Virus record (IMG/VR): IMGVR_UViG_3300032282_004842
Span: 1 to 53,865 of that record
Source: a virus
Strand: one strand, 5' to 3'
DNA: 53,865 nucleotides
The translations under genes were made by a program, and so were the position numbers. Numbering within the stretch: position 1 is the first letter of the stretch; each line of letters begins with the position of its first letter. The notes beneath the pieces were generated by a model that ran no database searches, had not been told where the DNA came from, and saw only the letters and a program-made list of their open reading frames with translations. Positions 34,503-43,724 of this stretch are shown piece by piece.

Positions 34503-35999
34503 TTACGAAGTACTTGGGGTTGGGGTTGGTGTGATAGTTCTTGTTGGGGTTGGTGTAATGGTTCTTGTTGGTGTAGGAGTAGGTGTGATAGTTCTTGTTG
34601 GTGTAGGAGTTGGAGTAACATTAATAATTCCCACAACAGAATCAACACAGTTCACATTACATTCAACAATATTAAAGTTTGGTTTTATTTCGGATAGATA
34701 ATGGTGTCTAACATGTACAAAATCTAAAGGTTGTTCATAAAATTGAATTTGTTTAAAATTAAAACATGATGTACCCATATTATGTACACCACCGGCATAT
34801 TGAGTACCTGAACCCCAAGATTGTATAAAAGGTTGTTCACCCCTATCAGATGGAATAACTTCTTCCCAATCTTTTAATTTATATATCGGTCTACCGTTTA
34901 GATAAATTTTTAAAATACCTAATCTTCTTTCTTTTTCATCAGCCCATTTTTTATTTAACTCCTCAACCTCAGTATATATTGTTGTTTGTGTTGATGTTAC
35001 GGAACTACCAGATTCTGGTACATATGGAATAACCTTTACTCCGGGAATTAAATCATTCCAACCCCCATCATTCTCAAGATTACAATCGGTATATCTACTG
35101 TATCTATCAAATGTTATTGTAATATTAAAATCATCACTTGTTCCATTATTACATAATGGTAGTGTTTGTCCCGATGCAATATAATATGATTCTGTATATC
35201 CCGATAAGGTATTACATATACCCGAATAATGAATTGATGTCCATTTAAGTCTACCATCATCTGTAAATGAGAAAGATAAATTATTATCGGCGTAATCTTC
35301 TATATCAGATTCATTTCTAACCCCAAGATAGTATATGACATTACCGTCAGACCATGGAAGAGAATCTTTATTTAAAACAAAATCAATTGTCCATCCTTTT
35401 TCTGTTCTTCTTTTAACTGAATAATCACAATTATTAACACCAGCACCATGGTTAATTTGGTACGCCCATGGTTTTGCTGATGGAATTGGGTCTCTTGGAC
35501 AACAAATGGTTGTCGTTATCCCTGTTCCTGAAAATTGTAAAGTACAATCAACGGTAGAACCCGTTGTAAATCCTGTAACATTTAAAGAAAACGGATTTGA
35601 AAGTGTATTATTATACCCATTTTCAATAAAATAATGGGTTTCCCCACTACTATTAATAAATTCGTAAACATCATTTTTTAAAATAGTATCAGAATTACTT
35701 AATCGGTTGGTAAAACCACTATATGATAGTGTCCATGTGTATGCTGAATATGGATATGTTGGGTTATTAACCGTATTATTGAATTCAGATAAAGATATTG
35801 TATTTCTTACACAATCCGCATTTGTTAGTCCTGTGGTGTTTACACTTAAACCGGAATAGTTAATTGCGGTGTTAATATTTAACACATCAGAATTGTAATC
35901 TGATTCTGTTTTGGATATCTCATAATCATGATATTCTGAAGAATCAATCTTCAAATCCATGTACGTACCCCAAAATTTTAATATATTTTGACTATTCAT
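34503..35999 (-). CDS. Beta-rich structural protein with C-terminal TPT tail
   Basis: 498 aa. A large Asn/Ser/Tyr-rich beta region with repeated strand patterns (YTWTLSYSGFTNRLSNSD, WTIDFVLNKDSLPWSDGNVI, NITITFDRYSRYTDCN, LGILKIYLNGRPIYKLKDWE) resembles concanavalin-like (LamG) domains in tail proteins. It has several cysteines (CCPRDP, CNVNCVD) and ends with about 37 residues of Thr-Pro repeats (ITPTPTPTRT). The C-terminal tail is the same linker type as in the other two TPT proteins, here without a domain behind it. TATTTATA lies 7 nt before the ATG. Confidence 0.68.
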   Translation of the reverse strand: MNSQNILKFWGTYMDLKIDSSEYHDYEISKTESDYNSDVLNINTAINYSGLSVNTTGLTNADCVRNTISLSEFNNTVNNPTYPYSAYTWTLSYSGFTNRLSNSDTILKNDVYEFINSSGETHYFIENGYNNTLSNPFSLNVTGFTTGSTVDCTLQFSGTGITTTICCPRDPIPSAKPWAYQINHGAGVNNCDYSVKRRTEKGWTIDFVLNKDSLPWSDGNVIYYLGVRNESDIEDYADNNLSFSFTDDGRLKWTSIHYSGICNTLSGYTESYYIASGQTLPLCNNGTSDDFNITITFDRYSRYTDCNLENDGGWNDLIPGVKVIPYVPESGSSVTSTQTTIYTEVEELNKKWADEKERRLGILKIYLNGRPIYKLKDWEEVIPSDRGEQPFIQSWGSGTQYAGGVHNMGTSCFNFKQIQFYEQPLDFVHVRHHYLSEIKPNFNIVECNVNCVDSVVGIINVTPTPTPTRTITPTPTPTRTITPTPTRTITPTPTPSTS

Positions 36000-36006
36000 A
36001 TTCTAT

Positions 36007-36014
36007 TATAAATA
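36007..36014 (-). promoter_or_regulatory. TATTTATA motif, divergent pair
   Basis: Minus strand GATATTTATAATAGAATATG, 7 nt before ATG 35999. Confidence 0.5.
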
Positions 36015-36031
36015 TCTTTCGTTTCTTTTGA

Positions 36032-36039
36032 TATTTATA
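36032..36039 (+). promoter_or_regulatory. TATTTATA motif, divergent pair
   Basis: Plus strand GATATTTATATAATAAAC, 16 nt before ATG 36056. With the minus-strand motif at 36007 it forms a divergent late-promoter pair at the junction of the two strand blocks. Confidence 0.5.
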
Positions 36040-36055
36040 TAATAAACTTGTTATA

Positions 36056-36808
36056 ATGGATAAATACATAAAAAACATAATTGAAGAGACTTTTAAGTCT
36101 AAAAAACAACAAAGATTATTTTTTGCTAAAGCGAATGATAAGTCTTTATCCAAAAAAGAAAGATTAAAGTGGGGAAATATGGCTAAGGAATTTTCTGACG
36201 ACACCAATTATAAAAAATTACCTGATGAAGTTAAAAAAGAAGTTGATGAAATTGTGGATGCAAAAGGTAATTTTGGTATGAGTAAAATACCAAAAACAAG
36301 AGAATCGAGTGGTACGAGTAAAAAAACGACCGACCAAATTGTAAAAACAGCATACGGAACTATGGGTAGTACCGCGGCTCGTGGTGCTGTCACATCTTTA
36401 AGATATTGGGCGGAATCTGATATGAGTAAAACTCTTGGATACGAAAAAACATTAGGTCAAGATGTAGACAAGGATGATGCGGAAGATTACTTTAAAGATG
36501 AATTAGGTATAAAAGAGCCAGAAGCGGATGAAAGATTAAGTCAAATGGGCTACGATGATAATTTAAAAGGTGATAAAGTTAGATTAATTGAGAACCCCAA
36601 AAAATATGTTCAAGATTATGTCGAAAGTGTACTTTCAAAAAAATCAAAATCATCTGATTTAGTTAATAAAGAGGTTGATGAGGATATTGAGAAAGATATT
36701 GAACCAATTATTAAAAAACAAATTTTAGCATTAAAAAATACATTAACCAAAAATAACGTATCTGTAAAAGATGTAATTAAAATTTTGAATAAAAAAGATA
36801 ATGAATAA
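36056..36808 (+). CDS. Virion-associated protein with KSKxQQR motif
   Basis: 250 aa, charged and mostly helical. The N-terminus MDKYIKNIIEETFKSKKQQR contains a short amphipathic helix with an IxE motif, then KSKKQQRLFFAKAND, like the KSKAQQRF motif of small phage proteins (DUF3008-like). MAKEFSDDTNYKKLP follows, then a KPIRES-like linker and a long helical C-terminal part (EKDIEPIIKKQILALKN). I do not know its role. It overlaps the next gene by 8 nt, and has its own TATTTATA 16 nt upstream, so it begins the first plus-strand operon. Confidence 0.65.
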   Translation: MDKYIKNIIEETFKSKKQQRLFFAKANDKSLSKKERLKWGNMAKEFSDDTNYKKLPDEVKKEVDEIVDAKGNFGMSKIPKTRESSGTSKKTTDQIVKTAYGTMGSTAARGAVTSLRYWAESDMSKTLGYEKTLGQDVDKDDAEDYFKDELGIKEPEADERLSQMGYDDNLKGDKVRLIENPKKYVQDYVESVLSKKSKSSDLVNKEVDEDIEKDIEPIIKKQILALKNTLTKNNVSVKDVIKILNKKDNE

Positions 36809-37298
36809 AGATTTAAAAGGTAGAATTTTTAATGTTCCACAGGATATTCTGGATAAAATAAACCATACCATTGTTAGTTTAAATGGTCAAAATGTGCGTG
36901 GGATACAAAGAGCAAAAAAAATTTTACAAGATAAATCAGTAAAATACGGTCAATTAAAGAGAATAATCCACGACATTCAAAACATAGATAAAGTAAAAGA
37001 TAGATTAAAATATGATTTATGTGGTGGTGATTTAATGGAAAGATGGGCTAATCAACATTTACAAGGTGAAAGAGATTTAATTAGTAATCGTAAAGATTCT
37101 AAGAAAAATGCGGATGAAATGTCAAGTATGACGGGTGAAAGAAAAAATAGTCACCTAAAAAAACACACAAAAAAATTCAGTTTTAAAATACCGACTAATC
37201 TTATTAAAAGTAATTCACATAAAAGCTCAATATCTCCAATTACATCACTTGGTTTATTTGAAGAGGTCGATAAAATAAAAAAATTAATTAAATACTAA
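36801..37298 (+). CDS. Uncharacterised phage protein, 165 aa
   Basis: 165 aa, Lys-rich. The conserved-looking core is VKDRLKYDLCGGDLMERWAN followed by QHLQGERDLI, preceded by a helix pair (IQRAKKILQDKSVKYGQLKR). The C-terminal third is low complexity and basic (KKHTKKFSFKIPTNLIKSNS). It overlaps the gene before it (8 nt) and the 731-aa repeat protein starts 1 nt after its stop, so they form one operon. Function unknown; a DNA or virion-binding role would suit the basic tail. Confidence 0.6.
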   Translation: MNKDLKGRIFNVPQDILDKINHTIVSLNGQNVRGIQRAKKILQDKSVKYGQLKRIIHDIQNIDKVKDRLKYDLCGGDLMERWANQHLQGERDLISNRKDSKKNADEMSSMTGERKNSHLKKHTKKFSFKIPTNLIKSNSHKSSISPITSLGLFEEVDKIKKLIKY

Positions 37299-37299
37299 G

Positions 37300-39495
37300 A
37301 TGCCAACACCATTAGAAATTATTGCAATTCAACAAAGAGCTTTATTGTTGGCAGCAAATGGGTATAACTACCCAAATAATTACAATTCAACGAGTTCAAA
37401 TGCGTTATCTGACGGAGACGACAAGGGTAAAGGTGAATTAAATGGTAATGTTGGGACTAGAACTGATATTAATGAAAGAAATGTTTTATTATCTAAAAAT
37501 AACTATAATTCAACAAATAATTATAGTGCATCCAATTTAGATTCATTATCTGATGGCGACAATAAAGGTAAAGGTGAATTAAATGGTAATATTGGTTCGA
37601 AAACAGATATAACCGAAAGAAACACGTTAATTTCAAAAAATAATTACGGACCAACAAATGGTTATGGATTAACAAATAAAGATTCATTATCTGATGGTGA
37701 TGAGAAAGGTAGAGGAGAAAATACCAATGGACAAGTTGGTAATAAAACTGATATTAACGAAAGAAATGTTTTATTATCTAAAAACAATTACAATTCATTA
37801 AATGGTTATGGATTAACCAATAAAAATGCGTTATCTGACGGAGATGACAAGGGTAAAGGTGAATTAAATGGTAATGTTGGGACTATAACTGATATTAATG
37901 AAAGAGCAAAATTATTAGCGAAAAACGATTATAACTACACAAATAACTATAGTTCTATTAATAAAGATGCTATATCCGATGGTGACGAAAAAGGTAAAGG
38001 TGAATTAAATAACAATATCGGTTCAAAAACCGATATTAACGAAAGAAACACTTTATTATCTAAAAATAATTACGGACCAACAAACGGTTACGGATTAACA
38101 AACCCAAATGCATTATCTGACGGAGATGAAAAAGGTAGGGGAGAAAATGTAAATGGACAAATTGGAACTAGAGCTGATATTAATGAAAGAACAAAATTAT
38201 TAGCAAAAAACGATTATAATTCATTAAACGGATATGGGTTAACAAATAGGGATGCGATATCTGACGGAGATGAAAAAGGTAGGGGAGAAAATGTAAATGG
38301 ACAAATTGGTACCATAACAGATATTAATGAAAGAATAAAATTATTGGCGATTAATGATTATAACTACAATAACAACTATGGATTAACAAATGGAGATGCC
38401 ATATCTGATGGTGATGAGAAAGGTAGAGGAGAAAATGTAAATGGACAAATTGGAACCAATACTGATATTAATGAAAGAACAAAATTATTAGCGAAAAACG
38501 ATTATAACTACACAAATAACTACGGTTCAACCAATAAAGACGCAATATCCGATGGTGATGAAAAAGGTAGAGGAGAAAACTCATCAGGACAAATTGGTAC
38601 CAATATTGATATTAATGAAAGAAACACATTGTTGGCTATTAATGATTATAATTACACTAATAATTACGGTTATGGTAATCCAGATGCTTTATCTGATGGT
38701 GATGAGAAAGGTAGAGGAGAAAATAGTGCTTATCCACTTATTGGTACAAAAACTGATATTTTTGGTAATAGTGTAGGTCCCGGTAGAATAGGACTGCAAG
38801 CTATGAACATATACGATGATAACTTCAAGTATAATGTTAATAATCCAAATGCGGTATCTGATGGGGATGAAAAGGGTAGAGGAGAAAACGCTTCAGGACA
38901 AATTGGTACGAAGACCGATATCTTTGGTAACTCAATAGCACCTGGTAGGGTTGGTTTAAAAGCTATGAATATTTATTCTGACTTTTTCCAATATGATGTC
39001 AATAATCCTAATGCAATATCTGACGGAGATGAGAAAGGTAGAGGAGAAAACGCTTCAGGACAAATTGGTACGAATACCGATATATTTGGTAATTCAATAG
39101 CACCTGGTAGATTAGGTTTATTAGCTAAAAATATCTATGACAAAAGTTTTCAGTACAGCTCAATCAATCCAAACGCATTATCTGATGGTGATGAAAAAGG
39201 TAAGGGTGAGTTTGGTGGTAGCATTGGTTCTAAAACTGATATCTATGGTAATGCTGTGGGAGACCCGGGTAGGGTCGGTTTATTGGCCATTAATACTTAT
39301 AATAGTCTTTTCCAATACAACACAATCAATCCAAACGCATTATCTGATGGTGATGAAAAAGGTAGGGGTGATAATAGTGGATATCCTCTTATTGGTACAA
39401 AGACCGATATCTTTGGTAATTCTATAGGGCCAGGTAGAATTGACCTATTGGCAAAAAATAAATACACAACGATTAAATCATATCCAGATTTTTAA
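37300..39495 (+). CDS. 14-repeat structural protein (SDGDxKGxGE repeats)
   Basis: 731 aa, almost wholly made of 14 tandem repeats of about 47-55 residues. Each has the core (A)LSDGDEKGRGE, an Asn/Gly stretch ending IGTKTDI, then NERN (9 copies) or FGNSxGPGR / YGNAVGDPGR (5 later copies), and a Tyr-rich stretch (NDYNYTNNYG). The D-x-D-x-x-G-x-G-E core resembles dockerin or thrombospondin calcium-binding loops. The repeats change type after copy nine, so two subarrays were amplified separately. It ends LAKNKYTTIKSYPDF. A whisker, spike-coat or internal scaffold role is possible but unproven. Its stop overlaps the next ATG (TAATG). Confidence 0.72.
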   Translation: MPTPLEIIAIQQRALLLAANGYNYPNNYNSTSSNALSDGDDKGKGELNGNVGTRTDINERNVLLSKNNYNSTNNYSASNLDSLSDGDNKGKGELNGNIGSKTDITERNTLISKNNYGPTNGYGLTNKDSLSDGDEKGRGENTNGQVGNKTDINERNVLLSKNNYNSLNGYGLTNKNALSDGDDKGKGELNGNVGTITDINERAKLLAKNDYNYTNNYSSINKDAISDGDEKGKGELNNNIGSKTDINERNTLLSKNNYGPTNGYGLTNPNALSDGDEKGRGENVNGQIGTRADINERTKLLAKNDYNSLNGYGLTNRDAISDGDEKGRGENVNGQIGTITDINERIKLLAINDYNYNNNYGLTNGDAISDGDEKGRGENVNGQIGTNTDINERTKLLAKNDYNYTNNYGSTNKDAISDGDEKGRGENSSGQIGTNIDINERNTLLAINDYNYTNNYGYGNPDALSDGDEKGRGENSAYPLIGTKTDIFGNSVGPGRIGLQAMNIYDDNFKYNVNNPNAVSDGDEKGRGENASGQIGTKTDIFGNSIAPGRVGLKAMNIYSDFFQYDVNNPNAISDGDEKGRGENASGQIGTNTDIFGNSIAPGRLGLLAKNIYDKSFQYSSINPNALSDGDEKGKGEFGGSIGSKTDIYGNAVGDPGRVGLLAINTYNSLFQYNTINPNALSDGDEKGRGDNSGYPLIGTKTDIFGNSIGPGRIDLLAKNKYTTIKSYPDF
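37399..39420 (+). repeat. DNA array of 14 units of about 141-165 bp
   Basis: Repeats of TCTGATGGTGATGAGAAAGG-type cores. Neighbouring copies are similar but rarely identical, so the array is older than the TPT arrays. Confidence 0.85.
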
Positions 39496-40385
39496 TGATA
39501 AACTTAAATAATATATTGTCTCGAATTTTATTAGAAGCGCCGAATGGTAGTATCAATAAGAGATTAAAGGATGCAATTATAAACCGAAATCCTGTTTCGT
39601 TTTATTACAATGGACCTAAAGGTGAGGTTTTACCGGGAAGAAGAGTTAGAGCCGAATTGGTTGCCATGGGATTAACAAAAAAAGGTAATTTGGTTGTTAG
39701 AGGTTGGGTTCAACCACCTTCCACATCCAAAAAAGGTTTCGATAGTAGTAAACAAAATACGGCCGAATACGGTTGGAGATTGTTTATCATATCGAGAATG
39801 TCAGGTATCAACATTTATGAAGATGAAACTTTTAACCAAAAAAGACCTGGTTATAATGAAAACGGAGATAAAAGTTTAACAAGTATTGAAGTAAAAAGTA
39901 ATTGGGGAACATTACCAACACCCCAAAAAGAAATACCGAAACCGACTGTTACACCTACTTCTGAACCTGAAAAATCAAAAACCGAATTACCTCAACCTAA
40001 ACCAAAAGAAAAACCTTCACCATTACCTCAACCCGAAGTTAAAAGGGACATTGAAGTTTACAATGATTTAAAAAATAAAATAACCAACATAAACAACAAT
40101 AAAGAAATATCACCTGAAAATGTTAAAATAGGTATTGATACGCTTTACAAGAAAAAATTAGATGATTGGGTTAAATCACAGTCTGAAGTTGGTGGTAATA
40201 CAAAACCGGGAGAAGGAACTAGAAGAAAATTAGAAAAAGATTCAGAAACCGAATTGTTTAGATTATTAAAGAATGATAATGTAAAGGTTGGTAATACCGA
40301 ACCACAACCGGAAACCGACATTGATAATAACGAAACCCCATTAATGGAATCAATAAAAAGAATAAAGACTTTAATTTTCTTTTAA
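39495..40385 (+). CDS. WYL-like domain virion protein
   Basis: 296 aa. The N-terminus MINLNNILSRILLEAPNGS is a short helix ending LLE|A, like a capsid-targeting peptide with a gp21-type cleavage site. Residues about 20-130 (LKDAIINRNPVSFYYNGPKG, RRVRAELVAMGLTKKGNLVV, YGWRLFIISRMSGINIYEDE) follow the WYL-domain pattern (AIxxRxxVxxxY...R.V.P..LG...G...WRLF.I.RI..). WYL domains are ligand-binding modules usually seen in defence and transcription regulators. A Pro/Lys/Glu linker and a helical, charged tail follow. The gene overlaps the repeat gene by TAATG. Confidence 0.55.
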   Translation: MINLNNILSRILLEAPNGSINKRLKDAIINRNPVSFYYNGPKGEVLPGRRVRAELVAMGLTKKGNLVVRGWVQPPSTSKKGFDSSKQNTAEYGWRLFIISRMSGINIYEDETFNQKRPGYNENGDKSLTSIEVKSNWGTLPTPQKEIPKPTVTPTSEPEKSKTELPQPKPKEKPSPLPQPEVKRDIEVYNDLKNKITNINNNKEISPENVKIGIDTLYKKKLDDWVKSQSEVGGNTKPGEGTRRKLEKDSETELFRLLKNDNVKVGNTEPQPETDIDNNETPLMESIKRIKTLIFF

Positions 40386-40415
40386 AAATACTTATTATAT
40401 AATAAAAAAAATATT

Positions 40416-40994
40416 ATGGAAACAGGACAAGGTGTAATATCACAAAATGATTTAATGATGAAATTGGTACAGGCCAAGAAAGTCATGAATAAAGTTGAAA
40501 CGGGTAGTTTTGAAAGAGGAAATGTAGATGAATCAGTATTAAGAACTGACCCGGAAGAATTATCGGCACAATATAGTCAACAACCACAAGTTAGACAACC
40601 ACAACAAACCAATGTTAATAGAATAATGGAGTCTAAATTACCTGACGCAATTAAAAAAGCAATGATTGAAAATCCAATTCCACAAATTAGTTTAACGGAT
40701 TCATTAGATATAAATTTCGTTGAGAAGACAAAAAGATTAATGGAGAGCGAAGGTGTATCAACAAAAAAAACCGCAAATAGGCAACAATCATCTAATAATT
40801 CAACATCTAATAATAGTGACTTAGTTCCAATTATTGAGAATATTGTAAGAAAAACTGTTACAGAAATACTCGATGCTAAGTTAAATCAAATACTCACAGC
40901 CCAACAAACATTATCAATTAATGAAAATTTAGTGTTAAAAGTTGGAGATTCAATATTTAAAGGTAAAATTACTGGAGTAAATAAATCCAAGTAA
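40416..40994 (+). CDS. Uncharacterised virion-type protein, 192 aa
   Basis: 192 aa. It starts METGQGVISQNDLMMKLVQA and contains a Gln-rich linker (QQPQVRQPQQTN), RIMESKLPDAIKKAMIENPI, RLMESEGVSTKKT, and a long C-terminal helix (DLVPIIENIVRKTVTEILDA) before a small beta hairpin (LVLKVGDSIFKGKITG). The two [LI]MES motifs resemble prohead protease sites. Related arrangements occur in other large phages, but I know no function. It has A-rich sequence before its ATG. Confidence 0.6.
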   Translation: METGQGVISQNDLMMKLVQAKKVMNKVETGSFERGNVDESVLRTDPEELSAQYSQQPQVRQPQQTNVNRIMESKLPDAIKKAMIENPIPQISLTDSLDINFVEKTKRLMESEGVSTKKTANRQQSSNNSTSNNSDLVPIIENIVRKTVTEILDAKLNQILTAQQTLSINENLVLKVGDSIFKGKITGVNKSK

Positions 40995-41047
40995 AGTTTG
41001 ATTATTCATTTTTTTTTCTTATTATTTAGACATACAAATATAACTTG

Positions 41048-42265
41048 ATGTCAAAAATTAAAATATTAGCAATTCCTCCCGATACCTATGGTGTTGGGAA
41101 GTACAGAATCTTAGACCCTTTTAAATATATTGGGGATAATTACTCGGATGAATTCCATGTAGATATAATTACAAATGTTGAACAAAACGATGAGTTCTTT
41201 AAAAACTACGATATTGTGGTTTTTCACAGTTTTATTCATCAATCCAGTCACGAAGATAATATCGAAAGAATCAAAAAACTAAAATCTCAAGGGATTAAGG
41301 TTATTATGGATATTGACGATTATTGGTCTGCAGACCAAAGACACCCACTTTATCACCAAATCAAAGCAAATGAACTACCTCGTAAAAAGGTTGAGTTGAT
41401 GAAAGCTTCTGATTATGTTACATGTACTACTGAATATTTTGCCAATACAATTAGAACAAAGGTTGGTGTTAAGAATGTTCTTGTTTTCCCAAATGCAGTT
41501 AATCCAAATGAATCACAATTTCAACCAAAACCAACTAAGTCAGACAAAATAAGATTTGGATGGTTAGGTGGTTCAACCCATTTACATGATATTGAACTAC
41601 TAAAAAGTGGTATTTCAGTAACAAACTCAAATTATGACAATGTACAATTTGTGTTGTGTGGATTTGATTTAAGAGGTAATGTTACGGAAATTAACCAGGA
41701 AACCAACGAAAGAAGAGTTAGACCGATTAAACCAATGGAAACTGTTTGGTACAAATATGAACAAATATTTACCGACAATTATAAATCAGTAGATGATTTA
41801 TATAGATTAAATTTACATAACTTTATAGAATCAAATTTCGACGCATCGAATAAAAAATATGTGAGAGTATGGACACAACCTGTTGGAAAATATGCGTCAA
41901 ATTATAATTTATTTGACGTATCTTTGGCACCGTTACATCCAAGTGAGTTTAATGGAAATAAATCACAATTAAAAGTAATCGAAGCTGGTTTCCACAAAAA
42001 ACCAATCATTGCAAGTGAAACATTACCATACACAATAGATTTAACTTCGGCATATAATGAGGGTAAGTTTAATGATAAAGGTAACGCACTATTGGTGTCA
42101 CCAAATAAAAACCACAAACAATGGGCACAACATATGAAAAGACTAATTGAGAATCCAAATATGATTGAGGACCTTGGTAATCGTTTATACGAAACAGTAA
42201 AAGACAAATATTCATTAGTAACAGTATCAGAAAACAGAACACAATTTTTCAAATCAATAATTTAA
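41048..42265 (+). CDS. Family 4-type glycosyltransferase
   Basis: 406 aa (ATG 41048; a TTG lies one codon before). GT-B fold hints: N-terminal AIPPDTYGVGKYRILDPFKY, DIVVFHSFIHQ, IKVIMDIDDYWSADQRHP, CTTEYFANTI; C-terminal IRFGWLGGSTHLHDIE and VSLAPLHPSEFNGNKSQLKV followed by IEAGFHKKPIIASETLPY, with the usual E-x7-E pattern region. It is likely to transfer a sugar to phage DNA, to a host surface or to virion proteins; substrate unknown. It begins the plus-strand group that also holds the two transferases at 45341 and 46411. Confidence 0.82.
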   Translation: MSKIKILAIPPDTYGVGKYRILDPFKYIGDNYSDEFHVDIITNVEQNDEFFKNYDIVVFHSFIHQSSHEDNIERIKKLKSQGIKVIMDIDDYWSADQRHPLYHQIKANELPRKKVELMKASDYVTCTTEYFANTIRTKVGVKNVLVFPNAVNPNESQFQPKPTKSDKIRFGWLGGSTHLHDIELLKSGISVTNSNYDNVQFVLCGFDLRGNVTEINQETNERRVRPIKPMETVWYKYEQIFTDNYKSVDDLYRLNLHNFIESNFDASNKKYVRVWTQPVGKYASNYNLFDVSLAPLHPSEFNGNKSQLKVIEAGFHKKPIIASETLPYTIDLTSAYNEGKFNDKGNALLVSPNKNHKQWAQHMKRLIENPNMIEDLGNRLYETVKDKYSLVTVSENRTQFFKSII

Positions 42266-42282
42266 AAAAAAAATAAAAATTT

Positions 42283-42516
42283 ATGCATTATTTAGTAACA
42301 GTAGGTTATGAAACCGAACAATTAGACAGAAACGGTAATCCAAGATTACAAAAAGTTAAGTACATCGTTGAAGCCGAAACCGTAGAGGAGGCAACAATAA
42401 TTACATCAAAATACCGAGCAGGTGACATGAGAGGTAGTGAAAGTTTATCAATTGCAAAGATGCCAATTGAATGTATTATTGACCCTAAAAACACACCTGA
42501 ATACTTTAAATCTTAA
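42283..42516 (+). CDS. DUF4494-like small protein
   Basis: 77 aa. YLVTVGYETEQLDRNGNPRL, KVKYIVEAETVEEATIITSK and the ending match the DUF4494 pattern (YLVTVKYE... VEALSFTEAE), a family found mainly in Bacteroidota and their phages. Function unknown. The leader is A-rich (A10 about 15 nt upstream). Confidence 0.6.
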   Translation: MHYLVTVGYETEQLDRNGNPRLQKVKYIVEAETVEEATIITSKYRAGDMRGSESLSIAKMPIECIIDPKNTPEYFKS

Positions 42517-42521
42517 TAACT

Positions 42522-43094
42522 ATGATATCCGCAGAACAATTAGAATCTAACAAGAAAAAGTTTTTAGAAACAAATTCTAAGTATAAAATTTTTACAAAGG
42601 AACTTGAAAATTTTTTAGGAGACAATTTTTATACCGCACCGGCAACCACAACAATTGATATGTATGGTTGTTATCCGGGAGGTTTATTAAACACATCATT
42701 GAAAGCTTGCAAATATGCAATCAAAATAAATGAGTTATTACCTGAAAATATGAGACAAGAAACCTCAACAATCCTTAAATGTATTTTTTTGTCCCAAATA
42801 GGTAAGGTATTTCTTTTTTGCCCAAATCAAAATGAATGGCAGAGAAAAACATTAGGAAAAATGTATGAGTTCTGTAATGGTTTAGTGTCACTAAGGGTAG
42901 GTGAAAGGTCGGCTCACTATGCAACTAAGTATGGTGTGGAACTTAATGAAGAGGAGTTTCAAACAATTTTAAACACAGATAAAGAATCTGATGATAAAAT
43001 GGTAAAATATCACTCTTCAAATTTATCAAACATAATAAAACTCGGATTCGAGTTATCAATTTTAGAAGAAAAAAATGGACAAAAACGAAATTAA
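42522..43094 (+). CDS. Degenerate HD-domain protein
   Basis: 190 aa. The fold pattern of phage HD phosphohydrolases is clear (GGLLNTSLKACKYAIKINEL, CIFLSQIGKVFLFCPNQNEW, YEFCNGLVSLRVGERSAHYA, ELNEEEFQTILN, DDKMVKYHSS), but the metal ligands are replaced: LLNTSL instead of LLDHSL, and SQIGKV instead of HDIGKV. The protein is thus probably not an active phosphohydrolase, or has taken a binding role. It lies next to dUTPase, which may indicate nucleotide handling, and overlaps its start by 20 nt. Confidence 0.7.
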   Translation: MISAEQLESNKKKFLETNSKYKIFTKELENFLGDNFYTAPATTTIDMYGCYPGGLLNTSLKACKYAIKINELLPENMRQETSTILKCIFLSQIGKVFLFCPNQNEWQRKTLGKMYEFCNGLVSLRVGERSAHYATKYGVELNEEEFQTILNTDKESDDKMVKYHSSNLSNIIKLGFELSILEEKNGQKRN

Positions 43095-43674
43095 AGACTA
43101 CATTGAAAAACTAAAAGAATTTGAAAAAGGATTTTCTGAATCAGATTCAGAAGAAGGAATCGATTTAAAAATGTTTAGTGAATTAGATAACCTTTTATCA
43201 ATATTAGGAGGTGAAGTGGAGAAAGAAGTTAACAAAATCAGTAATCAAATTGATGTAAGAATTAAAAAATTACATACTGATGCAGTTATTCCAACTTATT
43301 CAAAAGACGGTGACGCTGGTATGGACTTAACAATTACTGAAGTAATATCCAACACAACATTCGATGTCACATATGGATTTGGTATTGCTATGGAAATCCC
43401 AATGGGTTATGTTGGGTTAGTATTCCCTCGTTCATCTGTACGTAATATGGATTTAAATTTATCAAATTGTGTTGGGGTAATCGATAGTGGATATCGAGGT
43501 GAAATACAAGCAACATTCAAAAAAACACAAGGTTTAGATTCAATAAAATATAAAGTTGGTGAAAGAGGTGCTCAAATAATCATCATGCCGTATCCCAAAA
43601 TAAAGTTTGTTGAAGTTAATGAATTATCATCAACAGATAGAGGGGATGGGGGATTTGGTAGTACTGGAAAATAA
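43075..43674 (+). CDS. dut: dUTPase with N-terminal extension
   Basis: 199 aa. All five dUTPase motifs are present: I DAGMDL (80-85), II PRSSV (118-122), III GVIDSGYRGEI (134-144), IV RGAQIIIMP (164-172), V RGDGGFGSTG (189-198). It hydrolyses dUTP to dUMP and keeps uracil out of DNA. About 58 residues at the N-terminus, helical and acidic, precede the usual trimeric core. The start ATG overlaps the end of the degenerate HD gene. Confidence 0.95.
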   Translation: MDKNEIKDYIEKLKEFEKGFSESDSEEGIDLKMFSELDNLLSILGGEVEKEVNKISNQIDVRIKKLHTDAVIPTYSKDGDAGMDLTITEVISNTTFDVTYGFGIAMEIPMGYVGLVFPRSSVRNMDLNLSNCVGVIDSGYRGEIQATFKKTQGLDSIKYKVGERGAQIIIMPYPKIKFVEVNELSSTDRGDGGFGSTGK

Positions 43675-43724
43675 AAAATTATAATAACTAAAAGGAAACC
43701 AACAATAAAACAAGAAAAAAAATA

